DNA of 33,956 bases, taken from positions 1 through 33,956 of the IMG/VR virus record IMGVR_UViG_3300034119_000805; one strand, 5' to 3'. This stretch comes from a virus. Numbering within the stretch: position 1 is the stretch's first letter; the number at the start of each line of letters is the position of its first letter. The translations under genes were made by a program, and so were the position numbers. Under the pieces are notes generated by a model. It saw nothing but the letters and a program-made list of their open reading frames with translations. It ran no database searches and was not told where the DNA came from. Shown here piece after piece: positions 1-5,859 of the stretch.

Positions 1-1
1 G

Positions 2-2284
2 AACGGAGTTAATACTCTTGATAGTTCTAGTGTCGGTACGGGTAAGACAGTGGTCGCAGTCCATTTGGCCAGAGATTTGGGAAAGCCTGTCGCTGTACTT
101 TGCCCGAAAGCGGTTATCCCATCATGGCAGCGTGAGTTCGCCGAACACGGAATCAGTCCGGAATTCATTTTGAATTTTGAGAAGGTCCGTGGCGGCAAAA
201 CCAAATGGATGTCGAAGGTTGGCAAAAAGATCATGCGCTGGAACCTGAACCCTGATTCCTTGATCCTTGTCGATGAGATCCACAAATGCCTTCCGGAAGG
301 AACGAAAATCTCAACCCCCCATGGAGTTACTGATATCCAGTCTCTTCGTATTGGTGATCTGGTAGAAACGCCAATCGGCCCACGAAAAGTTACTGCTGTA
401 TGGGATACGGGGAGTAAAGACATTTTATCCTTTACAACTGAAAATGGTAGTCTACTCTCAAGCCATGACCACAAAATATTTACCGAAGAAGATGGATGGA
501 TCAGGGCCAGCGAAATCAAAGAAGGACACACTTTATTCATGCACGGAGTGTGGAACAAAGCTGACGGATCAATCGGGGAGATCGAAGAAATGCCGTCCAT
601 GTTATTGGGAGTCGAGACGAGTAACCGAAACCAGAGAATGCGTAGTCTGCAAAACCCCCATAATAAGATCGCCAAGCAAGTTTACTGCACCAAAAGAAAA
701 AACTACGTGCAGCCGAAAATGTTCAAGTCTTTATCTGTGGCAAACGTCGCCCCATCTTCGGGAACAGACAGCGCGTATCATGAAACAAGTGCAAGCCAAA
801 AATCCAGAACCTTTCAAAAAACGTTGGGAAGAAATGAAATCCAACAATCCAATGTTGGACAAAAAAATACGCGAACGAGCGACGCACAATGCTCACACAA
901 CGAATCTTTTAAGGGGGAACTACCAAAAAAATCTTACTGGAGGAAACGGAAAAGGACTCACTGCACCTCAAAAAATGCTATTGGAATCCCTCCCATGCGG
1001 GTGGGCTGCAGAGTATATAATATGGTCGGGCAAAAAAGGAAAAGAAACTGGATGGCCAATCATGGTAGCGGATCTAGCTTTTGCAAAGAACAAGTGGGCG
1101 ATAGAACTAGACGGAGCATCGCACAACAACCCATTAGCAAAAAAACGAGATCGGAGAAAAGACGAATTGCTGATAGCGGATGGATGGAAAGTTCTTCGCT
1201 TGAAGAACGCCGAAGCATCAACCTCCCGCGTGTTAGAGTTCTTCGGATCTCTAAGTTAAAACCACAGAAATGTTGGGATATTGAAGTTGAAGAAGCCTCA
1301 TGCTTTTTTGCCGAAGGTGTATTAGTTCACAATTGCAAAGGACCTTACACGCAGAATGCACAGCTGGTCATCTCGCTGGTACAGCAGGGCTACGCTGTAC
1401 ACGGAATGTCAGCCACCGCAGCCGAAGACCCCACAGAGATGCGGGCATTAGGATATCTATTGGGATTACACTCGCTCAACAAGCCAGAGAACGGACTAAC
1501 TAGCTGGTACAGCTGGATGATGAAATACGGTTGCTATCAGGACGATTGGGGCGGCTGGAAGCTAGCGACTAAAACAAAGCTGGCTCCACTACGACACACG
1601 ATGTACGGAGTGAACTGCAACAAGCTGACGCCAGCAGACTTTCCCGATAGCTTCCGCGACAATCGTGTTTTCGTCGAGCCAACCGAATTCAAGGATCTGA
1701 AGAAAATTAACAAAGCCTACGAACAATTGGGCCTCACGCCAGCGATCATTGACGAATACATACTGAATGGTACGGTAGCAAATAGCGAACATGTGCTGGT
1801 CAATATCCTCAAAGCCCGCCAACTGGCAGAGTCCTTCAAAGTGCCAGACATCGCTGAGATGGCGGAGGATTTCATCGACGGCGGAAACAGCGTTGTGATA
1901 TTCGTCAACTTTACGGATAGTTTAAATGCTCTTATTGGACTTTTAAACTGTCCTAAAATCGACGGAAACCAGACAGCGACTCAGAGACAACAGGCAATCG
2001 ATGACTTCCAAAGCGACAAAGCTAACTGCATTGTAGTCAATATCGCCGCTGGTGGTACTGGTCTATCGCTGCATGACATCAACGGAGTCCGCCCACGCAT
2101 CTCCCTCATCTGCCCCACGTTCAATGCTAAGGACTACCTGCAGGTATTGGGCCGGATACACCGCAACGGAGCAAAGTCAGACGCGCTACAAAAGGTGCTA
2201 GTCGCCGCCGGAACTATCGAAGAGCACGTGATGAAAGCAATACGGATCAAGACTGGAAATTTGGAGGCAATCCATGGCGCGTAA
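2..2284 (+). CDS. SNF2/SF2-type DNA helicase interrupted by an intein (5' partial)
   Basis: The frame is open from base 2 and the true start lies upstream. Walker A (SVGTGKT, Lys at about residue 15) is followed by motif II DEIH (residues 91-94). Beyond the intein come motif V (AAGGTGLS, near 2045) and motif VI (QVLGRIHRNG, near 2150). This order is that of SF2/SNF2-like ATPases, which move along or remodel DNA; in phages such genes sit with replication genes, as here. Removing the 349-residue intein joins DEIHK to CKGPYTQ and restores a normal motif II region, leaving about 411 residues of helicase in the window. Splicing is therefore needed for an active enzyme. The stop overlaps a small ORF that starts at 2274. 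Helicase superfamily is confident; the exact substrate is unknown. Confidence 0.93.
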   Translation, partial: NGVNTLDSSSVGTGKTVVAVHLARDLGKPVAVLCPKAVIPSWQREFAEHGISPEFILNFEKVRGGKTKWMSKVGKKIMRWNLNPDSLILVDEIHKCLPEGTKISTPHGVTDIQSLRIGDLVETPIGPRKVTAVWDTGSKDILSFTTENGSLLSSHDHKIFTEEDGWIRASEIKEGHTLFMHGVWNKADGSIGEIEEMPSMLLGVETSNRNQRMRSLQNPHNKIAKQVYCTKRKNYVQPKMFKSLSVANVAPSSGTDSAYHETSASQKSRTFQKTLGRNEIQQSNVGQKNTRTSDAQCSHNESFKGELPKKSYWRKRKRTHCTSKNAIGIPPMRVGCRVYNMVGQKRKRNWMANHGSGSSFCKEQVGDRTRRSIAQQPISKKTRSEKRRIADSGWMESSSLEERRSINLPRVRVLRISKLKPQKCWDIEVEEASCFFAEGVLVHNCKGPYTQNAQLVISLVQQGYAVHGMSATAAEDPTEMRALGYLLGLHSLNKPENGLTSWYSWMMKYGCYQDDWGGWKLATKTKLAPLRHTMYGVNCNKLTPADFPDSFRDNRVFVEPTEFKDLKKINKAYEQLGLTPAIIDEYILNGTVANSEHVLVNILKARQLAESFKVPDIAEMAEDFIDGGNSVVIFVNFTDSLNALIGLLNCPKIDGNQTATQRQQAIDDFQSDKANCIVVNIAAGGTGLSLHDINGVRPRISLICPTFNAKDYLQVLGRIHRNGAKSDALQKVLVAAGTIEEHVMKAIRIKTGNLEAIHGA
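287..1333 (+). mobile_element. Intein in helicase motif II (349 aa, one continuous frame)
   Basis: The intein starts at Cys (codon 287-289; CLPEGTKI) and ends with VLVHN (His 1328, Asn 1331); the next codon is the +1 extein Cys at 1334. Block A is at the start (CLPEGTKISTPHG, then IQSLRIGDLVET). Block B is LSSHDHKIFTEEDGW near 460-500 with the SxxH pattern. Block F is CWDIEVEEASCFFAEG just before VLVHN. The block F His found in many inteins appears to be Ser here; the penultimate His and terminal Asn are kept. Between the splicing halves (about 560-1215) the same frame stays open but encodes a basic, Ser/Asn-rich, unrecognisable sequence, because this stretch encodes an endonuclease in the +1 frame. 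Insertion directly after DEIHK is typical of inteins, which favour active-site motifs. Confidence 0.92.
444..1259 (+). CDS. EDxHD (Vsr-like) homing endonuclease nested out of frame in the intein
   Basis: This ORF lies in the +1 frame relative to the intein and is entirely inside it. The N-terminus has two Cys clusters (CTEC with CRPC at about residues 33-55, then CVVC with CSRKC) that look like zinc fingers. A NUMOD-like helical stretch follows (about 110-150). The C-terminal catalytic core resembles Vsr-type nucleases: GGNGKGLTAPQKMLLESL, VADLAF (Asp210), IELDGASH (Glu221, Asp223, His227), then RD (Asp236) and GWKVLRLKN. This pattern matches the EDxHD homing endonucleases known from split-intein loci. 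It would cut intein-less helicase alleles and spread the element. The start is uncertain: ATG 444, 465 or 492 (the last right after a GAAGAAG run). The stop TAA at 1257-1259 lies 75 nt before the intein ends. Confidence 0.85.
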   Translation: MVVYSQAMTTKYLPKKMDGSGPAKSKKDTLYSCTECGTKLTDQSGRSKKCRPCYWESRRVTETRECVVCKTPIIRSPSKFTAPKEKTTCSRKCSSLYLWQTSPHLREQTARIMKQVQAKNPEPFKKRWEEMKSNNPMLDKKIRERATHNAHTTNLLRGNYQKNLTGGNGKGLTAPQKMLLESLPCGWAAEYIIWSGKKGKETGWPIMVADLAFAKNKWAIELDGASHNNPLAKKRDRRKDELLIADGWKVLRLKNAEASTSRVLEFFGSLS

Positions 2285-2426
2285 ATTTTCAAACTTTTTT
2301 CTTTACTCTTATTGGGCTACGATTATTTTGACTGAAGTCTTAACCACAATATACGATGTCATTTGGAACTGGAGCAGGAAAAGGAGCCCTACCGCGTCAC
2401 GTAGACGGCGAAGCGTTCAGAAATAA
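2274..2426 (+). CDS. Small putative membrane protein, 50 aa
   Basis: ATG at 2274 lies inside the end of the helicase gene and is preceded by GGAGG at 2263-2267 with 6-nt spacing, the clearest Shine-Dalgarno site noticed in the window. The product starts MARKFSNFF, has one hydrophobic stretch of about 22 residues (FLYSYWATIILTEVLTTIYD) and ends in a strongly basic tail rich in Arg and Lys, as expected for a single-pass protein with a cytoplasmic C-terminus. Its last 71 nt overlap the next gene in another frame. No family is recognised. The ribosome site and translational coupling argue that it is real; the overlap and short length argue for caution. Confidence 0.45.
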   Translation: MARKFSNFFLYSYWATIILTEVLTTIYDVIWNWSRKRSPTASRRRRSVQK

Positions 2427-2574
2427 CTTCGACGATATCTTTCGTAAGCAAAGAGAATTCACTTTTGCTGAATTGCTGAAGATGCACGACAACGCAATCG
2501 AAGAAGGAAAATTTGATAAGGCAGCAGAATACAAACAGAAAATAGACACACTAAATGAAAACACAATACAATGA
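2356..2574 (+). CDS. Hypothetical protein with UVR-like helical hairpin, 72 aa
   Basis: The product begins MSFGTGAGKGALPRH and continues with a helical segment (FTFAELLKMHDNAIEEGKFD, KAAEYKQKIDTL). The spacing of charged and hydrophobic residues resembles the short UvrB/UvrC-type coiled-coil motif (E-x4-A-x3-L-F-x2-A-x2-R/Y-D-x-I). No catalytic residues are visible. It overlaps the 50-aa ORF upstream and the start of the next gene by 20 nt, so it fits a tightly packed early operon. It is probably a real small phage protein, perhaps mediating protein contacts; function unknown. Confidence 0.65.
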   Translation: MSFGTGAGKGALPRHVDGEAFRNNFDDIFRKQREFTFAELLKMHDNAIEEGKFDKAAEYKQKIDTLNENTIQ

Positions 2575-3523
2575 CCCCAAAGGGCAAGCGGGCTCCCTTA
2601 AAGCCCCATTGGGATTAGTCCCACCGTATGCAATGGAGCAGACTTCATGGGTCCACAAGTTGGGCGCAGACAAGTACGGTCCGTGGAACTGGCGCGAGAC
2701 TGGCGTATGTGCCAGCACCTACGTCAACGCAATCCTCCGCCATCTTAACGCGTGGCGTGACGGCGAAGATCTGGACCCTGAATCCGGTATCACGCATCTG
2801 GCACACATTGCCTGTAGCGCGAACATCCTCATGGATGCAGAGGTATGTGGCAAGCTACAGGATGACAGGAACAAGCGACCCACTAACGACGAAACTGAGG
2901 AAGGTTCTCCGAAAGTAGGTGGGTTTGAGCTTAATGAGGAGTTAATGAACGACATCCTTAAATGGATTCGTGGCGAAGACGAAGAGCCACCAACTAAACA
3001 TGTCGGCGGCGGTGAGTCGTACGAAGACTTTTGGGGTCCGCTTGACGAAGATACTGTACCAGAATACCGCGTCCTTAAAGAAGGAGAGCTCATTCAAGAA
3101 GGCGATGAGTTCTTTGATGAACAAGTTGGCAAATGGAAAGAGACAAGCATAGTAAAGGCTATGGGAATAGAAGTGGAAGCCATTGATTTGTACCGCCGTA
3201 AGGTCGCAGATTGCGACCTTAAAGAAGACACCGTACCAGAATACCACGTCCTCCTGAGAGAGGGCGATAAACTACAGGACGGTGATGAAGTGTATGTCGG
3301 TGAAGACCACTGGTTGCCTGTGTACGTTTCAGATTGGATGACGCCTTCAATTGTCCGCAACGGAACCTACCGCCGCAAGATCACAGATTGTGATCTTAAA
3401 GATAAGGTCGCAGATTGCGACCTTGAAGATGAATGCAAATGCGGTCGTCGTAAAGTTTATCATTGGCTTTACGGATACATCTGCGAAGACTGCGAAATCA
3501 AATATCCAGACCCACAACCATGA
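2555..3523 (+). CDS. dATP/dGTP diphosphohydrolase-like protein with repeat and zinc-ribbon tail
   Basis: Residues 1-95 match the phage family formerly DUF5664 and now described as the N-terminal domain of dATP/dGTP diphosphohydrolase: YGPWNWRE, then YVNAILRHLNAWRDGED, DPESG and HLAHIACSANILMDAE. Such enzymes would act on purine dNTP pools in the cytoplasm. After a linker, a module beginning DTVPEYRVL / DTVPEYHVL occurs twice (about residues 167-215 and 226-275), each ending in YRRK. A CxC...CxxC zinc-ribbon (CKCGRR, CEDC) closes the protein. The repeats carry three DNA quasi-palindromes encoding KVADCDL-type peptides. The start overlaps the previous gene and the stop overlaps the next ATG. 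Family assignment is good; activity and the role of the C-terminal half are inference. Confidence 0.75.
   Translation: MKTQYNDPKGQAGSLKAPLGLVPPYAMEQTSWVHKLGADKYGPWNWRETGVCASTYVNAILRHLNAWRDGEDLDPESGITHLAHIACSANILMDAEVCGKLQDDRNKRPTNDETEEGSPKVGGFELNEELMNDILKWIRGEDEEPPTKHVGGGESYEDFWGPLDEDTVPEYRVLKEGELIQEGDEFFDEQVGKWKETSIVKAMGIEVEAIDLYRRKVADCDLKEDTVPEYHVLLREGDKLQDGDEVYVGEDHWLPVYVSDWMTPSIVRNGTYRRKITDCDLKDKVADCDLEDECKCGRRKVYHWLYGYICEDCEIKYPDPQP
3199..3425 (+). repeat. Three quasi-palindromes with compensated base changes inside the coding sequence
   Basis: Copy 1 (3199-3221) has 10-nt arms TAAGGTCGCA and TGCGACCTTA around GAT. Copy 2 (3377-3397) has AAGATCACA/TGTGATCTT around GAT. Copy 3 (3404-3424) has AAGGTCGCA/TGCGACCTT around GAT. 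Copy 2 differs from the others at two left-arm positions and both are matched by changes in the right arm, so pairing stays perfect. The left-arm changes alter amino acids (Val to Ile, Ala to Thr) while the right-arm changes are silent. This suggests conserved hairpins or template-switch correction during replication. Confidence 0.85.
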
Positions 3524-3717
3524 ACAACGACCGACGAATGAAGATTACTGTGGAGATTCCACATGAAGGAAGCAAGATGGAGTTCACGTTTCCGCGAGAC
3601 GCTCCGCTAGAGGAACTTGTCACAGTGTTCCGGACAGTCATGACCTATATGGCGTGGCATCCCGATATCACTGAGTCCATGTTCAAGCGGGATTTCCTTG
3701 AGGACAACTGCATCTAA
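3520..3717 (+). CDS. Hypothetical protein, 65 aa
   Basis: The ATG overlaps the previous stop (ATGA), which favours this start over upstream in-frame codons. The product begins MNNDRRMKITVEIPH and has a short beta-strand-like N-terminus (MEFTFPRD) followed by a helix (LEELVTVFRTVMTYMAW). Short phage proteins of the form 'strands then one amphipathic helix ending in tryptophan' are common, but I do not recognise a named family. Translational coupling to the diphosphohydrolase-like gene suggests co-expression. It is followed directly by the tRNA gene. Confidence 0.65.
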   Translation: MNNDRRMKITVEIPHEGSKMEFTFPRDAPLEELVTVFRTVMTYMAWHPDITESMFKRDFLEDNCI

Positions 3718-3723
3718 TATTTC

Positions 3724-3798
3724 GCCCCTTTAGTATAACGGTTATTACACGAAATTTGTAATTTTGATATGATGGTTCGACTCCGTCAAGGGGCTCCA
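3724..3798 (+). tRNA. tRNA-Thr (anticodon UGU)
   Basis: The acceptor arms GCCCCTT (3724-3730) and AAGGGGC (3788-3794) pair over 7 bp, followed by T and an encoded CCA (3796-3798). The D arm is GTATAACGGTTATTAC. The anticodon stem CGAAA/TTTTG (with one G-U) closes the loop TTTGTAA, giving anticodon TGT, which reads ACA threonine codons. The T arm is GATGG-TTCGACT-CCGTC with one wobble pair. All four arms fold and the loop lengths are normal, so it is probably functional. It is the only tRNA I found. Confidence 0.92.
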
Positions 3799-3983
3799 CA
3801 ATTTCCCGCACCGTGAGGGAAACACGACAGTTTTGGCAGTAGCGGTCAGTGGATCGAGCCGCGCACTCTGAGCAAAAAGGCTGCATTCCCTAACGGGAAC
3901 ATAACAAAAAACGACAACGACACAATCAAGCTATTATCAGGCTTTCATCTAGCCCCCACACAATAGCGTTACCGATCAGGAAC
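3799..3983. other. Post-tRNA intergenic stretch with two small inverted repeats
   Basis: No convincing gene on the + strand. Two short inverted repeats are present: TTTCCC/GGGAAA at 3802-3822 directly after the tRNA CCA end, possibly a processing or pausing hairpin, and TTCCC-TAAC-GGGAA at 3886-3899. A minus-strand ORF starting at 3886 encodes CSEC...CQNC, zinc-ribbon-like at first sight, but it then runs through the antisense of the tRNA and is doubtful. The stretch could hold a promoter for the following small-gene cluster, though I see no clear -35/-10 pair. Confidence 0.5.
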
Positions 3984-4211
3984 ATGAACACAATAACATC
4001 AAGAATAACCGTACTGCCAAAAGGCGAGCCAATCTTCAGCCATCAAGCTACTGAAATTAGCATCGTGGACGAAGCCGCTGGACCGTTTATTGAAATTAGA
4101 CAATTTCCAGATGAGGGCGATGAAAAAAATCTTCGCTTTGACCTTGATGAGTGGCCCCACATCGCGAAGGCTGTGGGCAAGTTGATTCAAGAAATCGAGA
4201 AACTGAAATAA
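3984..4211 (+). CDS. Hypothetical phage protein, 75 aa
   Basis: The product starts MNTITSRITVLPKGEPIF and contains ATEISIVDEAAGPFIEIRQF, then DLDEWPHIAKAVGKLIQEI. The N-terminal half looks like beta strands and the C-terminal half like one helix. The VDEAAGPFIEI stretch resembles VDPSGGPFISV in the 89-aa protein at 5846-6115, so the two may be distant paralogs. An AGGA lies a few bases before the ATG. First gene after the tRNA; its stop codon overlaps the next start (TAATG). Function unknown. Confidence 0.65.
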   Translation: MNTITSRITVLPKGEPIFSHQATEISIVDEAAGPFIEIRQFPDEGDEKNLRFDLDEWPHIAKAVGKLIQEIEKLK

Positions 4212-4453
4212 TGGGCAGGACACATGATGTAACAATCAGCGCGTTCGATTTGGATCGGCTGGAGGCTGAACTCGACGCCGTGACGGAGCAACGCGACAGG
4301 CTGGCGGAGGCTGGAAAGATACTGGCCGAAGAATACGAAGATCGTCGTTCTCAGTGGGGTGGTGAATATCTTTGGCAAAAGTATGAGGATGCGGAGTCCG
4401 TAGATGCTGCTATTGCCGTTTTTACCGCCGCCGTGGAAGGAGGCCCGCAGTGA
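4211..4453 (+). CDS. Hypothetical coiled-coil protein, 80 aa
   Basis: The ATG at 4211 overlaps the previous TAA, so this start is preferred over an upstream in-frame one. Residues 10-50 form an amphipathic helix (LDRLEAELDAVTEQRDRL) likely to be a coiled coil, followed by a Trp/Tyr-rich segment and an Ala-rich end. The phrase VTEQRD recurs in the next gene (ASVTEQRDEYQGL), so the two adjacent proteins may share a helix by partial duplication or may pair with each other. No enzyme motif. Confidence 0.6.
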   Translation: MGRTHDVTISAFDLDRLEAELDAVTEQRDRLAEAGKILAEEYEDRRSQWGGEYLWQKYEDAESVDAAIAVFTAAVEGGPQ

Positions 4454-4803
4454 GTAAGACACCAAAAACGAATCACGTCTATTGCCCACACTGCGACAGC
4501 AACAATGAGCCGTACTTCTCACGCTCTGTACCGATGGGTTTTTATTGTCGTGATTGCGGCAAAGACGTTGATGAAAAACAATCCGACCAAACAATGATAA
4601 TTGACGAAATGACAACGACCGACAAAATAGAGTACTATAAAAAACTACTCGAACTTGAACGGCTCACGCTTGCGTCAGTTACTGAGCAACGCGACGAGTA
4701 TCAAGGATTGTTAATTGAGCTTTACAACGACATCAACGTCATCCATTCCGGCAAAGCTGTCAGCAAACTCAATAAACGTTTCAGGGATGAAAACTACAAC
4801 TAA
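4450..4803 (+). CDS. Small zinc-ribbon protein with coiled-coil tail, 117 aa
   Basis: Translation starts at GTG 4450, overlapping the previous TGA (GTGA). The N-terminus has CPHC (about residues 12-15) and CRDC (about 33-36), a four-Cys zinc ribbon. The rest is helical (TTDKIEYYKKLLELERLTL, then SVTEQRDEYQGLLIELYNDI). This architecture is common in small phage proteins suspected to bind nucleic acid or RNA polymerase, but no family can be named. It sits in a chain of overlapping genes and would be made with its neighbours. Confidence 0.65.
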   Translation: MSKTPKTNHVYCPHCDSNNEPYFSRSVPMGFYCRDCGKDVDEKQSDQTMIIDEMTTTDKIEYYKKLLELERLTLASVTEQRDEYQGLLIELYNDINVIHSGKAVSKLNKRFRDENYN

Positions 4804-4807
4804 GCAA

Positions 4808-5053
4808 ATGAAACCATTTTACTACGTATACCGATACAACGATAGGGGACCAAAAGTCCGACACGCCACACTCGAAGCCGCACAGACAGAAGCAATGCGT
4901 CTCTGCGAACAACACCCGTCAGAGTATTTTGAGATCCTGAAGTGCGTCGGCTTTGCCAGAACAACCAAAGCAGAAACATTTTGGATGGACGGTGAAGAGC
5001 CACCCAAAAGCGGAAACCCTTTTAGACATGTCAAACCACCAGAGTTCTACTAA
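4808..5053 (+). CDS. Hypothetical protein, 81 aa
   Basis: From ATG 4808 the product begins MKPFYYVYRYNDRGPKVRH and continues with a helix (LEAAQTEAMRLCEQHP) and strands (SEYFEILKCVGFAR). The pattern of a small alpha/beta protein with aromatic strands is seen in many phage DUFs of this size. An alternative in-frame ATG at 4787 lies inside the preceding gene, next to AGGG; 4808 is chosen because the conserved-looking sequence starts there. Its end overlaps the next gene by 26 nt. Function unknown. Confidence 0.6.
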   Translation: MKPFYYVYRYNDRGPKVRHATLEAAQTEAMRLCEQHPSEYFEILKCVGFARTTKAETFWMDGEEPPKSGNPFRHVKPPEFY

Positions 5054-5288
5054 ACTGCCGTCACGCCGCTACGCTTGTAAGGTGTGCGGTCGAAAGGGAC
5101 GCCGCAACAACGTGCCGGAGCAAAGGCTGAAAGAACCTGTCTGTCCGTCGTGCGAAAAAAGTCTTCGACATTTCGATACAATTATCGCACACATGTCTCT
5201 CTTCGATATCATCAAACGCAAAATTAGAAACAAGTACCATGACACTAAAAGAACTAGAAGACATTATTCACTACCGCAAGAAACTTGA
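5028..5288 (+). CDS. Small basic zinc-finger protein, 86 aa
   Basis: The product begins MSNHQSSTKLPSRRYACKV and carries CKVC and CPSC (about residues 17-45), a four-Cys zinc site in a very basic context (GRKGRRNN, IIKRKIRNK). This suggests nucleic-acid binding. It overlaps the upstream gene by 26 nt and the downstream gene by 50 nt in different frames, so the last 17 residues (YHDTKRTRRHYSLPQET) may be coding only by virtue of the overlap. A real small protein is likely because the Cys pairs are regular. Confidence 0.55.
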   Translation: MSNHQSSTKLPSRRYACKVCGRKGRRNNVPEQRLKEPVCPSCEKSLRHFDTIIAHMSLFDIIKRKIRNKYHDTKRTRRHYSLPQET

Positions 5289-5532
5289 TGAGATAATCCG
5301 CGACGCCGAAAGAGTCGGTGTTATTGATTTTACCGGACCGCTCTTTGAAACTGTATGGCGGACTATCGAAGCCGCTACTTGTGTTGTAGATCCTTATGAC
5401 TGGATCGGGTGGTTTATCCACGATAACGAGTACGGCAAAAACGGACTCGAAGCCGACATCGATAACAAGACCATCAAAGTCAAATCCGTCAAAGATTTAC
5501 ACACCGTAATTAAAAGGTCAGAGAAACTATGA
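5239..5532 (+). CDS. Hypothetical protein, 97 aa
   Basis: The product starts MTLKELEDIIHYRKKLDEI. A helical N-terminus is followed by TGPLFETVWRTIEAATCVV and a Trp-rich core (DWIGWFIHDNEYGKNGLEA), then two strands (TIKVKSVKDLHTVI). It looks like a compact alpha/beta protein. The DWIGWF...NEYG arrangement recurs in small phage proteins of unknown role. It overlaps the zinc-finger gene before it and the next gene by ATGA. No function can be assigned. Confidence 0.65.
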   Translation: MTLKELEDIIHYRKKLDEIIRDAERVGVIDFTGPLFETVWRTIEAATCVVDPYDWIGWFIHDNEYGKNGLEADIDNKTIKVKSVKDLHTVIKRSEKL

Positions 5533-5729
5533 GTGCTGTAGATGACTCCATTGCAAAGATTATTGCTGACAAAAATGCAGCCATCGAAGAAGCTGAGTTG
5601 CGGAAAGCAGAAGCTGCGCTGTGGAGAGCAGAGGCTGAGATGTGGAGACAAATAGCTTTAGAACAATCACATGAAAACAGAACAGATAGAGAAACAAATA
5701 ATACAGAAACTAATCCTAACTGCCCTTAA
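5529..5729 (+). CDS. Hypothetical coiled-coil protein, 66 aa
   Basis: The ATG overlaps the previous stop (ATGA). Residues 10-45 are a continuous Ala/Glu-rich helix with heptad-like repeats (EEAELRKAEAALWRAEAEMW), followed by a polar tail rich in Asn and Thr. It is probably an oligomeric coiled coil. The tail overlaps the start of the next gene in another frame. No family is recognised. Confidence 0.5.
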   Translation: MSAVDDSIAKIIADKNAAIEEAELRKAEAALWRAEAEMWRQIALEQSHENRTDRETNNTETNPNCP

Positions 5730-5859
5730 AGAGGCTTATTTTAGAAGAGCCAAAAAAGAAAAGTTAGGGTCCACAAAACAATTAACAGCAGAAATAGACT
5801 TACTAGAAATCGCAATCAGAGAAATTACACAACAAATTAAAGAAGATGAAGAAAATTGA
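5671..5859 (+). CDS. Hypothetical helical protein, 62 aa
   Basis: The product is almost entirely Lys/Glu/Ile-rich helix (EQIEKQIIQKLILTALKEAY, then TAEIDLLEIAIREITQQIKE), consistent with a two-helix hairpin. The base composition is more AT-rich than its neighbours (many AAA and ATA codons). It overlaps the genes on both sides, by 59 nt upstream and 14 nt downstream, which fits the compressed layout of this cluster. Function unknown. Confidence 0.5.
   Translation: MKTEQIEKQIIQKLILTALKEAYFRRAKKEKLGSTKQLTAEIDLLEIAIREITQQIKEDEEN

Noticed and set aside
3683-3886. Minus-strand ORF with CSEC...CQNC near its start
   Set aside because: It runs through the antisense of the tRNA, opposes all neighbouring genes and has no proper ribosome site; the Cys pairs are probably chance.
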